Numbered from the stretch's first letter, positions 47,370-59,678 are shown. The stretch: DNA of 64,000 nucleotides from Rhipicephalus microplus (GCF_043290135.1 NC_134710.1:319756616-319820615), one strand, 5' to 3'. Notes: a model not told the origin generated them from the sequence alone. Translations and numbers: made by a program.

Positions 47370-48700
47370 TATAAAAAAAAAGCTTAGCATACAACATGCC
47401 TTCATTCCATTTTCTATGGGCACATTGGTAGGTGAACAGACTTTAAGGCAAAGTTGTCTATATGCAAGATATTTACTAATATTATATAGAAAATTACACT
47501 TCAAGACCACTGGCCATGTACTCGGGCGTTCCCCTAAGATCTGTTTTAGGACAAATTCTTTTTCTGATATTTTTTAATAATCTATGTTAAATAGTTGAGG
47601 CTCCTATTAAAATGAAACGTTTTGCAGATGACTGCTTGATTTATTCCCCCGTTACTTGCGAAGGTGACCAACTTAATCTGAACAGGCGCTTACAGGCATT
47701 AGATCAGTGGTGTATAATATGGGACAAGAAAATAAACTATAGCAAGACAACATTTACTCATATCCACTCTAGAGGGCGGGAATGTATCACATCGGAAGTC
47801 ACCTTTTAAATAATGCCGCTTGTTTCAAATACGTACCTAGGAGTTAGTATTATGCACACATTGAAATGGTACTCGCTTATCATCTGTTCTAAGGCAAACA
47901 TCTGTTCTAAGGCAAACAAAAAACTGTATTTCCTAAAGAAAAAACTAACTGCTTACAAAACATTCATACGTCATTCAGTATGAATGTTTTGTAAGCAGTT
48001 AGTTTTACATCAGGTGTGGCATGTTTCAGTTTTTTCTTTAGGAAATACAGTTTTTTTGTCTTGGAGTATGCTAGTATTGTGTTGTCGCCTCACCAGAAGG
48101 TGTTGTGGACAAAAATTGAAAGAATACAAAAATTAGCAGTCCGTTTCACATGCGGTAGATACCGACACACACACTCAGTCGCAGCTTTGTTAAAGTCCTG
48201 TGAGCTTGAGTGTTTGGGATATCGCAGGTGCAAACATCGCCTCCAATTTCTTTTGAAGATTATAAGTGGACAAACAAAAATAAATAAGAATTTATATCTT
48301 CAGCCCCCTGGAAGGCGATGTGATCGTCTTAATAATAGTAGAGCAATTCAACCTTATTTCACACGCACAAATGCTTTCCGCCACTCCTTTTTCCCAGACA
48401 CAATAGATATGTGGAATAGTTTACCCAATGCAGTTGTGCAACAAACAACGTCAGTGATTTTTGAAAATGCATTACAGTTTACTTTGTAGTGATGTGTGCA
48501 AAATTCTGTTGTGAGCATTTATTTGTTGATTTTTATGTGTATAGTCAATGTTGTTTGTTTCTTATTTTTCTGTTGTTGGTTATTTATCTCGTATTTATAT
48601 GTGCTTTTGAATTTTTCTTTTTTGTGCGAACGTTATGTACTTTGTCACACCCTCCCTGTAATGACCCCAAGCACGAGGTTGACAGTATCAAATAAATAAA
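47370..48700 (+). pseudogene. LINE remnant (FADD-type reverse transcriptase, Jockey/CR1-like)
   Basis: A decayed RT segment reads SGVPLRSVLGQILFLIFFNN, later RFADDCLIYSPV. The catalytic FADD is present but frames are broken. After an inverted duplication (47915-48060) an open frame (48016-48489) reads VLEYASIVLSPHQK, IERIQKLAVRFTCGRY, then the long C-terminal domain PPGRRCDRLNN, TNAFRHSFFP, WNSLP. The 3' end has GACAGTATCAAATAAATAAA, a polyadenylation-like tail. Upstream endonuclease sequence is missing, so the copy is 5'-truncated. Confidence 0.82.
47915..48060. repeat. Inverted duplication inside the LINE
   Basis: Bases 47941-47969 are the exact reverse complement of 47978-48006 with an 8-base spacer. 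Outside this, 47915-47945 (KKLYFLKK coding) recurs inverted at 48029-48060. The LINE coding sequence runs into the left arm as LTAYKTFIRHS and resumes after the right arm as VLEYASIV. Confidence 0.92.
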
Positions 48701-51114
48701 AAAATATTAAACAGACATCACTGTTTCGTAACATAATCACTATGAGATTAATACTTGAGAGTTTTCAAATTCTTGTGCCTTAGCATGTTTCAAACTGCAC
48801 AGTTTAGCTGGTCAGGCTGACTGCTGGCATGGAACCATATCCTGATAAACAGAATGTTGATAACAGGTAAATTTATTGATAATAAAAATGAGAATCGAAA
48901 GGCATAAATGAAACTGTTTAATTTAAGCGTTTTGAACAAAAAGACAAAAAAAGACAAACTGATTCATGAGAAGGACTCTGAATTTAAATAAATATATACA
49001 GAAAGCTAGAGCTGTCCTCACAGACTTGCGTTTGAAATTCTCTACTAAATGCTCAAGGAATGATAATACTGAATGGAAAAATTATCAGCCTGAAAATTAC
49101 ATTGCTTACATAAAATTTCTCATACGCAAACAACTGTTCAGAAAAAAAAAGTTGATGCCAGCTATATTGATGCATGCTAATATTAGCACAATCGAAGCAA
49201 GCATCTTGTGAATTCGCCCCCATGCCCCATGCAGTCATTTGAATCAGTCTTGTATACACCAGATCAACACAAGGTGATCCTAACTAAAAGATTGTACAGT
49301 TACTAAAGGATGTAATATTGGTGTATGTGCAAGAAAGAATATGAGATTCGGCAAACCACTGCGGTCAAATCTGGCCTATTATCACAGAAGACTTTGTACA
49401 ATCACTGAATCGGCATCCTGGAGCACAGCTTACTAATAGGCGTGTGCAATCTTATAAGCCCGTTGCTGTGAAACAAGCGAGATTCAAAAGTAGTTAGAAC
49501 TGCATTTACACCTTTCTTTCCAGCTTCAGTCCAAAATCCTTCCCCATAAACAACCATAAAATGCAAACACAACACTGTAGAAGCTTGTGACTGTTATAGA
49601 AAATAAGCATCAATGAGAGCCACCGATATTCTCATAGGCTGAAACACAAAGCTGAACAAACACACCTTCAACAAAGATAATACATGTGGCACTCAACTTA
49701 AATGGAAGACATGGATTCTGTTGGCTTTGTGCGAATTCTACCAAACATAGGTAGCTAAAAGACTCACACTTTTTCGGTGTACACAAACATAAGCATATTA
49801 TGACTCAGGAACATTAAGAATGTGAACAAACAAAACAAGGAAAGCAACAATGGCACATTATAAACACATGGGTCCACAGAGTAAGCAAAATAGGCTCCAC
49901 CACATGACATAATTAAGCCTTTTGAAAAATAAGGAGAATCAACAAAAACCAAAAAATTGTGACATAGGGTGTTAATAAAACTAAGGGTCACATAAAAGCA
50001 AAGCATTAAACATGTGCCAGTCATTAATGTTATACTTGCTTAATAATAAATACACTGTTGACAAATATGGACAAAACTATAAGAGTATTCCCGTAGAGCA
50101 CAGCACATATTTAAAAAAATACAGTAAACAAGTTTTTAAAAGACATTTGTATGCCCTAGCTTCAAACAGGCATACCCAAAATATACACTACAAGCTTTGT
50201 AAAAGCCAGCCTTGGGTATTTTAATAGCTTTAAGTAGCCCCATTTGTCCTTCCCTGCGCTCTAGGATACGATGAAACTAGGTAAATACATAACTAAACCA
50301 TGCTCTAAAATTAAGACATTGTTGCTCAGATTATTGTAAGAGAAGCAACCACGAAATGAGCGAACCATGCTGAAATCATCAGCACTGACAATTGTAAGTA
50401 GCCCAGAGTAAATAAAATGCATATATAGGTTAACAGAGTGTATGTACGTACCTTCAAACCAGATGCTTTGAGCCTATCTGTAACAGCTTGCAAAATAAAG
50501 GTGATTACGACAATGCAACATAACAGTGCGAATAATAAAAACTGTAAAGAATCTTGTACATCACATATAACGGCACACCATCCTTGCACAATTCTTACCT
50601 GCCAATTATTACTTCTAAGAAGTCCACACTAAAAAGGTGAGGTAACAAATAATAAATTTTGACCATTTGCCGAGACAGCTGAGTTACGCTGCTGCAACTT
50701 CTTGAATGTAACAATAACAAAAATGTTCTCAGTTCCACCGAGAAAAACGATTTTTCAATTGTAACAATAAAACATAGGGCACCTTTGATGAAAGACAAAC
50801 CTGCAGCTTGCAAGAAGTAAAGCCAATGTTTCCATATTAGAACCACTACTGCTGTCAGTTCTCACATTAAACACACTCGAAAGGACAACTGTTGAAGACA
50901 AATGCAAGTCCTTTTGACAATCACAGCCCAATTTTTTTCTTTTCTTTCTTTTTTTGTTCCTGGCTGTAAATCAGAAGAGACGAGGCCCAGACTATTGCAC
51001 TTGCTATCACCGACAGAACAAGCGGGTGCATCAAGGAGAAACGGTGATGAATTGTAAAGGGGGAGGGGCAAAGGAACGGGTGAGACCCAAACGGCCATTC
51101 TTTGAGAAGGATGT
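48701..51114 (-). other. 3' flank, possible 3' untranslated region of testican-like gene
   Basis: AT-rich, no coding segment recognised. Lying directly downstream of the testican stop codon on the minus strand, at least the part near 51114 should be 3' untranslated. Several TTTATT (AATAAA on minus) occur, so the end cannot be chosen by eye. Confidence 0.45.
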
Positions 51115-51230
51115 TCAGAAGTCCTGAATGCGGTCTCCCGATCCTTCATACTTGTCCTTAACTTCGTCGCTGTCCTCTTCTGTGTCATCTTCAAGCGACT
51201 TGTCACGGTTGGTTTTGTTCATCAGCGATT
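51115..51230 (-). CDS. SPOCK-like: Testican/SPOCK-like, terminal exon
   Basis: Acceptor GTCTTTGCAG at 51231. The first two bases complete a Glu codon started in the Tg1 exon. The exon then reads SLMNKTNRDKSLEDDTEEDS, DEVKDKYEGSGDRIQDF and a TGA stop: 37 codons plus stop, exactly filling the 116 bases. The acidic tail after the thyroglobulin domain is the hallmark of the testican family of secreted proteoglycans. It contains one Ser-Gly in an acidic context (EGSGD), a possible glycosaminoglycan attachment site. An NKT sequon could be N-glycosylated. The tail is shorter than vertebrate testican tails. Confidence 0.88.
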
Positions 51231-51569
51231 CTGCAAAGACAGTAATTCTTGATATACTATGGTTCAACTAAATTTTGCATCAGCTGACAATCTGTGCAGG
51301 TGGGACAGCATATTTTGTTGATGCTAAAAAGTATTAGCACTTGATTTCATTAATATGACTTCAATTCAAAATCTACCAAAATCTGTAAGACTAACGTGCC
51401 TTCAATTCACTCTGAACATGCTGCATACAGCTTGTGGGACAGGTCAACAATAAATGCTTCAGATTTAGGGTGTGTGTGCATGTTTTAAAATTGAACACAG
51501 TAAAAGCTTGTTAATTTGAATATCACAAGATTGGAAGAAATGCCTGAATGAACAATTTTGCAATACAAC

Positions 51570-52488
51570 TTAAGGGACACTAAATACAAATAGTGAGTTG
51601 ACATTAACAGTTAAAATAGTGGTCTCTTAGTGCCATTTTGATGCCAAGGAAATGCTTATTTTGAAATAAAATAGCATTTTAGAGGTCCACGCGGTGCTGG
51701 CGCACTTCAAATCACTCGCTTGAATGGCCGCCTGACATATCAGTTGCCTTGTGCAACGTTGCCCGCCTTTACTGTGAAGCTAGGGTACATTGCAAGCCTC
51801 CCTGAAGTTGTGGTAGATATAATCCTTTGCACAAAAGTGCAGAAAGCCCACATGCATATTTTTTTGGCTGTTTTGCACATAGGTGCAGAGGCATGCCATT
51901 CAGCTACTTCAAGGGTAGGGGTTTGTTTGGCAGCACCCAATGGTAAGTCATGTCGATTACTTTGCTGCAGCTCCAGTGGCATTCACCATTCGGGCACCCG
52001 ACAGCATAACATGCACGTGGCATTTTGTCAAACTTTCTGTCACAGCGACTTTCGTGAGCGTGCAAAGACGACCCAGCCGTACGCGATATCAAAACTACCA
52101 CTGAGATGGGACCGCAAGAGCAAAACCCAGTTCAGCAAAAAGAGAACTTTTGAACCACCCTTGCCGTTCCCAATAGCAATCAGTTTTTTTTTTTCCATGA
52201 ATCAAACAGAAACAGACAAAAAAAAACAGCTTTTTATTATGGGCTGCAAACCATGAAAAGTTCTTTTTTTATTGCAAGTCGTTTAATTACTAATGAATAG
52301 TTGTACTCTGGAGTCTTGATGCCACTGGGATCATTTAAAAATGTCCCACTCGTGGCAAATATGGTGTCGCAGAATTACTTAAATTTCTTGATTCGTACAG
52401 CACTGCTGTAGATAATGTTCTAGATGCTCTTAAGTATTGATTTTTCACCCTGATGTAACTTGATATTTGCCTTTAGTTTCCCTTTGAG
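51570..52488. mobile_element. MITE in testican intron, with THAP-like fragment
   Basis: The left end is TTAAGGGACACTAAATACAA. The right end (52462-52486), read inverted, is AAAGGGAAACTAAAGGCAAA, a clear inverted terminal match. TTAA at the left is TCAA at the right. On the minus strand near 51980-52023 is MPRACYAVGCPNGECH, then VIDMTYHWVLPNKP, which resembles a decayed THAP zinc-binding domain (MPxxCxxxGC...FHxxP). No further transposase sequence was recognised. The element fills most of the intron between the last two testican exons. Confidence 0.65.
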
Positions 52489-52532
52489 TGTGATTATTTT
52501 TGAATGACACTGGTTCACTGTAGCATACGTAC

Positions 52533-52670
52533 CACAGTCGGGCCGGTCTCTCCGGCGTGTGTTGGCAAACTCGGCGCCATGACGGTCAACGCACCAGCAC
52601 ATGCCAGCGCTGCTGTGGCACTGGGCTGGTAAGAAGTAACCCTCCTCGTCACACTGTGGGATGTACGCCC
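52533..52670 (-). CDS. SPOCK-like: Testican/SPOCK-like, thyroglobulin type-1 exon
   Basis: 138-base exon with acceptor AATGATGCAG at 52671 and donor TGTG|GTACGT after 52533. Phase 1 at both ends, so it is a symmetric module. It reads [20 protein letters not shown], then [20 protein letters not shown] and DRPDC. The CWCV motif and the spacing of cysteines identify a thyroglobulin type-1 repeat. The sixth cysteine of the domain is supplied by the preceding 48-base exon. Comparison with testican (xxYIPxCDEDGYY, CWCVDxxGxE) is close. Such domains can bind or inhibit cysteine proteases; testicans act in the extracellular matrix. Confidence 0.95.
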
Positions 52671-54285
52671 CTGCATCATTATTGAAGAGAAATGTTTTTT
52701 TTATATGCAAGTGAAGCAACAGCTCCAAACAACTAGAGTGGAACCATGATTATATACAACTTTGAGGAGACCACGCAAAACTGCCATGTAATCCTAATGT
52801 CATATAATAAATAAACTAAGAATAGAGATGCTGGCACTTAAGCCTTGCTCAAAAAATGGGTACCTACCACATGAATAATCGTGCCTGCAGCACAACCCTG
52901 CACTTGTCGAAGGAAAATACATCAAAGTATTTTTGGAAATGGCACTTAAGCATTTAAATGAAGCAGTTGTGAGCAAATGTTTATGCTCAACTTAAAAAAA
53001 TGCACATCTTCTTTCTGATAAATCGAGTTAGAAAATTGGCTTGACGTAAAAGCAAAAGAATGCCGTCAGGATAATCATGCCGGTGTCCCATAATGCATGG
53101 TTCATCATAATCGAGCCCAATCAGGACTCAATTTCTCAACACTGCCTGGCTCTCTTCCACAGCTAGCGTAAGGAAGACAACTGTGACTGTAAAATTTTAT
53201 TGGGATCCGGCCTGGTCACGACCAAAAGTGACTGTGTGACACCGGCATAAAATACAGTGTCATCCTCATCACATAATGGAAGTGAAGCACATTTTATTGT
53301 GAGCTCGTGTGAGATGCTTTCGTGCATTACTGAGCTGTTCACGTCCTACTTGCTCTCTTCTGAAGCGCAATCGGTGATGTGCTGTTGTTATATTGAACGC
53401 TCACTTCAAGGGAAAGTTATTTTGTGCACTGAGGATAGCTGTACCATGTTTTTTTTTTGCGTGCTTCAGGCCTATGACTGTGGGTGCAGGAAATAAAAGG
53501 AACAGATCTTGAGTTGCATGTCAACCAGGAGAAGTTTAAACAGTGAGAAAACATGAAAATATTTAGATCTCGACTAGCTGAAGCTACTTTGTACAGATCA
53601 AGCTTGCGTAGCTAACAGCTCTGGACCAAATGTCATTGTAAAATTGCATATTGTGCATGCCTCCCTCTATTTTTTTCCAATCATCAACCCAGGGGCATGC
53701 AAGTTTTTTTCATTTCGCACTCATGAATATTTAGTTGGCATTAGATTCAATCAGAAAAGGTGAATTTTTTTTTTTGACAGTATCAGAGTTGTCAATCAAT
53801 ACTGAGCTGGCGTGAAATTGAGTCTTATAACAGATATTTATTGTATTATTTATGAGTGTTTTTTATTTTCTACAACTGAAAACTTGCACAATATTATTGA
53901 GCTTCGAACACCTTAGACAAACACCTCTGCTTATTGTCTAAACTAAATTTGATATTGAAACAAGTGCCAGCATGCTTTCAGAGTAATTTCTCTAACCAAC
54001 AACACTTAAACGATACACTGTTTAATTTGGAAAAATACCACATCACACACACAATAAATATATATACATATATGTGACATAGGAAGGCAGTAACTGATTG
54101 TAGAAGCAGACAAGGAAGATGTGAGAATGGAATAAACATGGCGCATGAGCCAAGCCACATCTCACTTCTAGACAAGATGAAGACCTACCTGCCGCTTCAT
54201 CTGCCACACATCATCAACGTTTTCAATAAGACGCCCTGACGATAAACGAATTACAAAAGCATATCCTAGCTGCACACATTGACAA
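52671..54285. other. Testican intron, right of Tg1 exon
   Basis: Intronic sequence of the 9.4-kb intron between 52670 and 62039. No gene recognised in this part. Confidence 0.5.
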
Positions 54286-54890
54286 GCATCATGATGGAAC
54301 CATCGACTGACCTTCCCATCCCCAAGTACACTGGAGCAGCGGACGATGGACCCATACAAGACTGGTTTGACCTGTTCGAGCTTCACGCTGCTGCTGCATC
54401 TCGGTGAGAACGGGAGATGATCACCAACTTTACTGACTACATCTCCGGTGAGGCCTTTTAGTTATACTTCATGCACATATTTGAAAACGGTGAATCATGC
54501 ATAAAGAGAAGAGAAGAGATGGTTGCTCCTTTTAATGACTATGACAAGGATTTCCTTATTATAAGCGATCTGGAGACAATCCTCCTCAGCTGCCACAGCT
54601 CACGCTCTTTTCTTAAGACATAGCTTTCCACCAAGTTTCTCTTCTGCACAGAAGTCGGCATTTTCAAAGTCGCGCTCCAACATATAACACGAGACGTTGC
54701 TCACCCTACTGATGCCCCTCATGCTTCGTCTCGCATATATGGTCCACCACCCGGTTTTCTACCACGATGTTCTTCAAGTGCTCCTAACGCTCACCATTCA
54801 TGTCATAAGGAAGCCATGTTCACGGTAGACAAGCTGACGCATGGTGAAAATACAGAGCTATGCAACGATGACTCGAAGAGTCAACATTAG
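54286..54890 (+). pseudogene. LTR-retrotransposon gag-like remnant
   Basis: Degenerate reading frames give TIDLPIPKYTGAADDG, PIQDWFDLFELHAAA and EREMITNFTDYISGEAF, then MFTVDKL near the end, interrupted by stops. The pattern of a short N-terminal helix region followed by W..F/L..F and YL.G.A resembles gag proteins of Gypsy-type elements. No protease or polymerase and no LTRs were found here. It is a decayed fragment. Confidence 0.45.
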
Positions 54891-55153
54891 TCTTCACGCA
54901 TAAGAACAGCTTATTCCCGGTCTCACACACTTGGCTCACCTCCTGGTTTTCCCTTGGTTGGCTCTTTGTTCACTCCCAACCTCCACCTCACGTTTCACGC
55001 TCTCATTACGTTCGGGATAGAGCTGCCAAACTAGGAAGATAGTCAGCCACGCTCCGATAGCCAAAACAGCTCGCATCGTTAGTTGCACAGAAAAACGGCC
55101 ATCCCAACTAAAATATGACCAAACCACGCCTGTTTCGGTGTCACCTTTCAGTT

Positions 55154-56740
55154 ATGTCTAGGAAGCAGAAGGCCCTTTCTTTCAAGGAGAAAATCGAAAT
55201 TCTCAGAAAGGTCGACGAAGAACCCAAGAAAAAGCCCACTGACTTGGCAAAAGAGTTAGGCATAGTTCTGTTGACTCTCTGCACTATTGTTGGGCAGCAA
55301 GAAGCAATCTTGATAAATGCCCCGTACTTTGGTACGAGCGTGAAGCAGGCGAAGACGGCCACACAAGCAAAGCTGAAAGACGTTTTGCTTGCGTGGTTTC
55401 GCGAAGTGACGGCAAGGTGCTACGCGAAAAGGCAAACAACATAGCGCTTCCTCTAGGCATCGACAACTTCCAAGCTTCCGGCGGATGGCTGCACCATTTC
55501 AAAGAATGGCACAGATTAGTTTACAGAGTTGTCAGCTGTGAAGCAAAAAAAGGGGACGAGTCACAGCTGAACGACTGGCTCAACATGCTGCCGGCTCTGA
55601 TTTCGAACTACGCACCGAGTGACATATTCAACCCTGACGAGGCAGGACACTTTTTCAACCTTCAGCCAGAGAGGAGCCTGTGTGTGAAGGGCCAGGCTTG
55701 CCAGGGTGGTAAAAAAAGTAAGAAGTGTGTCACCATGCTTTTTTGCATAAATACCGACAGCTAAAAAAAATACAGCTTACTGTCAGAGGCAAATCAAAGC
55801 AACCAAGGTGCTTCCTATCAGCAGGACGTTTGCTTTGCTTGTACATAGGAAAAAAAAAAGCATGGATGTCATCAGAGTTTTTCCGCGAGTTTCTGACAAC
55901 TTTGGACCGAAAAATGGCCGCAAAAAACAAAAAATTTGATTTTCGTCGACCAGTGTTCAGCCCATTCAAAAGACTTGAAATTTGACAATGTTGCCATGTC
56001 ATAAATATGACAAGCCGTCTACAGCTGCTAGACATGAGAATAATTCGAAATGTAAAACATCATTTTAAAGGATCGCGTGTGCGGAGGCTTCTGGCGAAAT
56101 CGAGCGCACGGATGAAAACTTGAAGATTAGTCGGCTGGATGCGCTGCATTTCCTTCCGATTTTCTGGGATAATGTGACGCAGGACACGATGCACGAACTG
56201 TTTTCGCAAGTGCGGATTTTTTTTGGGACAAGATGCGGCTCCGACAGGAGATAACAAAGAACCTGACGCTGATTTGCACATCGAGGGGTCGAAGAATCTC
56301 GAAACTGAAGCTTGGGCGAGAGACTTCGTTAGTGCAGATGATAACCTTGCGACCTGTGGGCTGCGATCTATTGAAGAACCGGTTGACAAGATTAAGGCAA
56401 CAGAGTCCAACAGTGACGGTGAAGACGCCGACGTGTTTGACCTGCCGTCGACGTTGGAAAACCACCATGCTCTCGATGTCCTGCGCTGCACCGTAAGCGC
56501 CGGCAACGTGAGTGAAGAAATCACGGCACGGTTTTGTGGCTTTCAGGTGGTGTTCTTAAAGGACGGCGAAAGCAGGAATGTGCAAAAGATTATGGACTTT
56601 TTCAGCAAGTAGTAGTTGATCGAAATAAAGTTATCATTCATCTTCATGATCACCTGTATCTTGTTTTGGTTCATAGAAATTTGGGATGATACGATTATTT
56701 TGCATGTTCCCTTCGAATTTGTATCATCGAGATTCTACTG
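55154..56740 (+). pseudogene. Tigger/pogo transposase, broken copy with right terminal repeat
   Basis: Starts MSRKQKALSFKEKIEILRKV, the CENP-B-type helix-turn-helix N terminus of Tigger transposases, and continues with the second DNA-binding part (frame change near 55415). In the DDE part FNPDEAGHFFNLQPERS supplies the first aspartate and IFVDQCSAHSKDLKF the second. Later residues are lost to frame breaks around 55755 and 55985. A C-terminal piece runs to DFFSK and a stop at 56612. The right end, TCGAGATTCTACTG, is followed by TA at 56741-56742. The left terminal repeat was not found. Three or more frame breaks make it inactive. Confidence 0.85.
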
Positions 56741-56742
56741 TA

Positions 56743-57038
56743 TTTGATGCCAAAGTGAGATGGCGAAAGCTGACAAATTCAAGTTACTCACAGGATTTTA
56801 ATACGTAACTCACTTTGCCCAAAACTGGGGGTGTGCGAACAGTGAAATTTCATCACATGTAATGTGAATCGAAACAGTGCCAAATTGTGGCCAAAATAAT
56901 TAATATTGAATACAAAAGATTTTATTGAAAAATGAAAGAAAGAGCACAGAAATGAAATCTGCTCATGTATTTAAGTGCATAACGTGCCGAGGGACTGCTA
57001 CCAAAAGACTACTGATTGTCAAACAGAAACACAAGCTA
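56743..57038. other. Spacer between two Tigger-type elements
   Basis: AT-rich, no feature seen. Confidence 0.5.
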
Positions 57039-58102
57039 CAGTCGAACCCCGCTACAATGAAATTCCCGCTACAACGAAAAATTCACAATTCTCCGTCAAC
57101 AGTCCATAGGAGTCAATGCATAAATATTGTCGCCACAACGCACACTTTTTCTTCTGCCGTCCCGCTTCAACGAAGTTTCACGATGCCATTCCAGGCTCAG
57201 ACATTTATTGCTATACAGTAAACCTAATCTTTAACATTTTGATGCATTTTCAGAACCTGAAAATACGTTGACGAAGTCTAAAACACGCGTTGGCGCTACC
57301 AAAAACCATTGCTGTTCAGCAAGCATGGGCGCTGCCATTGCTCGACAGCGATGGCAATGAGACTGCCCTGCTTTTGCCGCCATCGCCATCGCCATCGAGC
57401 AATGGCGGCACCCATGCTTGCTGAACAGCGATGATTTTTGGTGGTGGCAATGCGTGTTTTAGACTTTGTCGACGTATTTTCCGGTTCTAAAAATGCATCA
57501 AAATATTAAGCATTGGGTTTACTGTACAGCCACAGACAATCCGAAGCTGAAGCTCAGTTGCTTAGTTCATGGTTTCCTTCGCGCAGCTGCTGGGTGCATC
57601 TGCGGAACGATGCCTTTTCTGATTCCAATGCCTATCATTTTGTTTGCGCTTGGCCAGTGTGATAACTAATCAGAGCGGCTGTTCGTCTACATTATCAACA
57701 AAATCAGCTAGCCGAGTGTGATGGATGATAAAAATGGCATAAAATAAGACAAAAGTCACCGCTCCACAATACCCTGCTGCCATCTCAGTGTTTAGACAGC
57801 GGACAGCTGCTGGTGTCAACGCGTTAGTGCAACTGCTAGGTTCGTTCACGAAAGCAGTTGTAGTCATTGTTTCAGCGTGCTTTTCATTATGGCCTCGCTA
57901 TGCATGAGTGCATAGAATCGTGTTGTGACGCTGCTGGGATAGAATAAAAAGCAGCAGACACTTTTTGAATTTTGAGAATAAACGTTCTTTTGTTTTGCTA
58001 GTTCAGAACGGCTATATTTTCTCGATTTCACTGCAACGAAATTTTCGCTTAAACGAAATTTTTTCCACGCCCCTTCAGCTTCGTTGTAGCGGGGTTCGAC
58101 TG
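57039..58102. mobile_element. Tigger-type MITE (1064 bp) with TA duplication
   Basis: The ends are CAGTCGAACCCCGCTACAA and its exact inverse TTGTAGCGGGGTTCGACTG, flanked by TA on both sides. No transposase is present. It carries another MITE in its left part (57216-57524). Confidence 0.88.
57216..57524. mobile_element. Foldback MITE nested in the Tigger-type MITE
   Basis: 309 bases, flanked by TA. Almost the whole element is one inverted repeat: CAGTAAACC at the left end and GGGTTTACTG at the right, ATGCATTTTCAGAACC against GGTTCTAAAAATGCAT, and CAGCAAGCATGGGCGC against GCACCCATGCTTGCTG, with a CCATCGCCATCG centre. It could fold into a hairpin over about 140 base pairs. Confidence 0.88.
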
Positions 58103-58872
58103 TATTCCACAAGACCTGCTCTCAGGCTCTCTTACTTTAGTGTTATGGTGTTGTCTTCAGCTGAAAACATGTGCTAACTGACGGTTTCTGCAGCAAGGAT
58201 GGGGAGCTAACGAAAAGTAATTTAGGCAATACCTGAATAGAGTACAGCTCCCTTTTTCTAGTATTTAGATCGATCATCTTTGTGTGAGATCTGGAGCTCA
58301 CTGAACAATTTTTGAAAACCTTCACAATAAGGCCTGAGCTCAGTGTGCTGATAAATAGTTTACACTAGCAGTTCGCATTCTCCCAGACTGTACTTCCTTG
58401 CTGGATGGCTTTTCGACGACTTCAAGCACAGCTCTGGATTTTGAAACTGTTTTGAAAAAAAATACCCACTGTAACAATGTTAACGCTTGTTTCAACAACC
58501 CCACCCAAACAAAGTAGCACCATGGGCATTTGCCACATCTTAGATATTCATCCTGTCAAATTATTGGAAACTTTGAATAGTAGCTATTCGAAAGTCGAAT
58601 AAAATTATTCTATTAGATATTGTTGAATTCGATTCGAAACATTTACGCACCTCAACTTAGAACATCTGCTCTAGCTAAACAAAGCAATGCACAAACTAGA
58701 AAATCCGGACTGTATAGCGCACAGAAAATAATGAGCATGAGCAACATGCTACTACAGTCAAACCTCAACGTAATAATTACAGACTTAAAAAAAGCACACC
58801 CAAAAAGCTTTTTTGCTGGTATCATAAAGTGATAAATATATGTCTATACTTAATATGCCTGCAATGAATATA
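58103..58872. other. Testican intron without recognised feature
   Basis: No gene or transposon recognised. Confidence 0.5.
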
Positions 58873-59047
58873 TGTTACAGCGAAAGCTGTTATGAGATCA
58901 CAACAAGGGCCGATTCTGGTGCCGTAGTTGTGCGCAGCCGCCGGTGTCTGTAATCACTATCACGCGTAAAAAAAAGGGCAGAATGGGAATCGCACCTAGG
59001 CATTTTGCGTGGGACCACTGTACTCTAACACTGAGCTACGCGCATGC
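58873..59047 (-). mobile_element. tRNA-derived SINE with tRNA-Gly-like head
   Basis: On the minus strand from about 59047: GCATGCGCGTAGCTCAGTG, with A-box TAGCTCAGTGTTAGAG, an anticodon-like TCCCAC (CCC), then AGGTGCGATTCCCAT as B box. A short T run and a body follow (GTGATTACAGACACCGGCGG on the minus strand) to the end GTGATCTCATAACAGC TTTCGCTGTAAC. The stems are imperfect, so it is not an intact tRNA gene. Confidence 0.55.
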
Positions 59048-59678
59048 TTTTAAGACCATTGCAAACTGACCCTATGCAGGCTTCATGTCGGGTAAGCAAT
59101 CGCTTGACATGTGAAATAAAGCGTTTTAGAATACAGTGAAACCTAGTTAAACCATACCCGCTTAAACAGTAGTTTCGTTTTAAAAGTAGTAAAGTCAATA
59201 CCCCGACTCGGCGGCCATTGAACATAATGCATTTTGTATCCGCATAAACCGTACCAGCTTATCACATATGTATCGTTTAATAAGTAGTTTTTACAATTAT
59301 CGTTGCGCACTCGCCGTGGCATGTCGGCGTCCCGAAAGAACAGGAAGCCCCAAAGATCGAAACACGCTTCGCTTGTTTGTGTTGATTATCATGGCGGCTG
59401 TGTTGATGAGCGCCATCTTTTAGATTTTTTCCCCAATAAGAATTACGTGGTCTCCGAAATTGGAAGTTCAGCACTCGGCCGACTAAGCTTCTGGGGTTGT
59501 CCATGCGATGGTGCTTTGCACAAACACGCAAACATTGTGTGCACTTGCTTTGCTTTCCTTGTTCCTTCGGCACCGTGCATACTAGTTCTCTGGTTGTTCC
59601 GTGCTGTACACGAGAGCTGTAGGAGCGTCATTTTTCACATGTTGTGTATGTGTGCTTGTGCTGCTTCATACTTGCCTC

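Noticed and set aside
58977..59047. Functional tRNA-Gly(CCC) gene
   Set aside because: Box motifs and a CCC anticodon-like triplet are there, but stems are imperfect and a SINE body follows directly.
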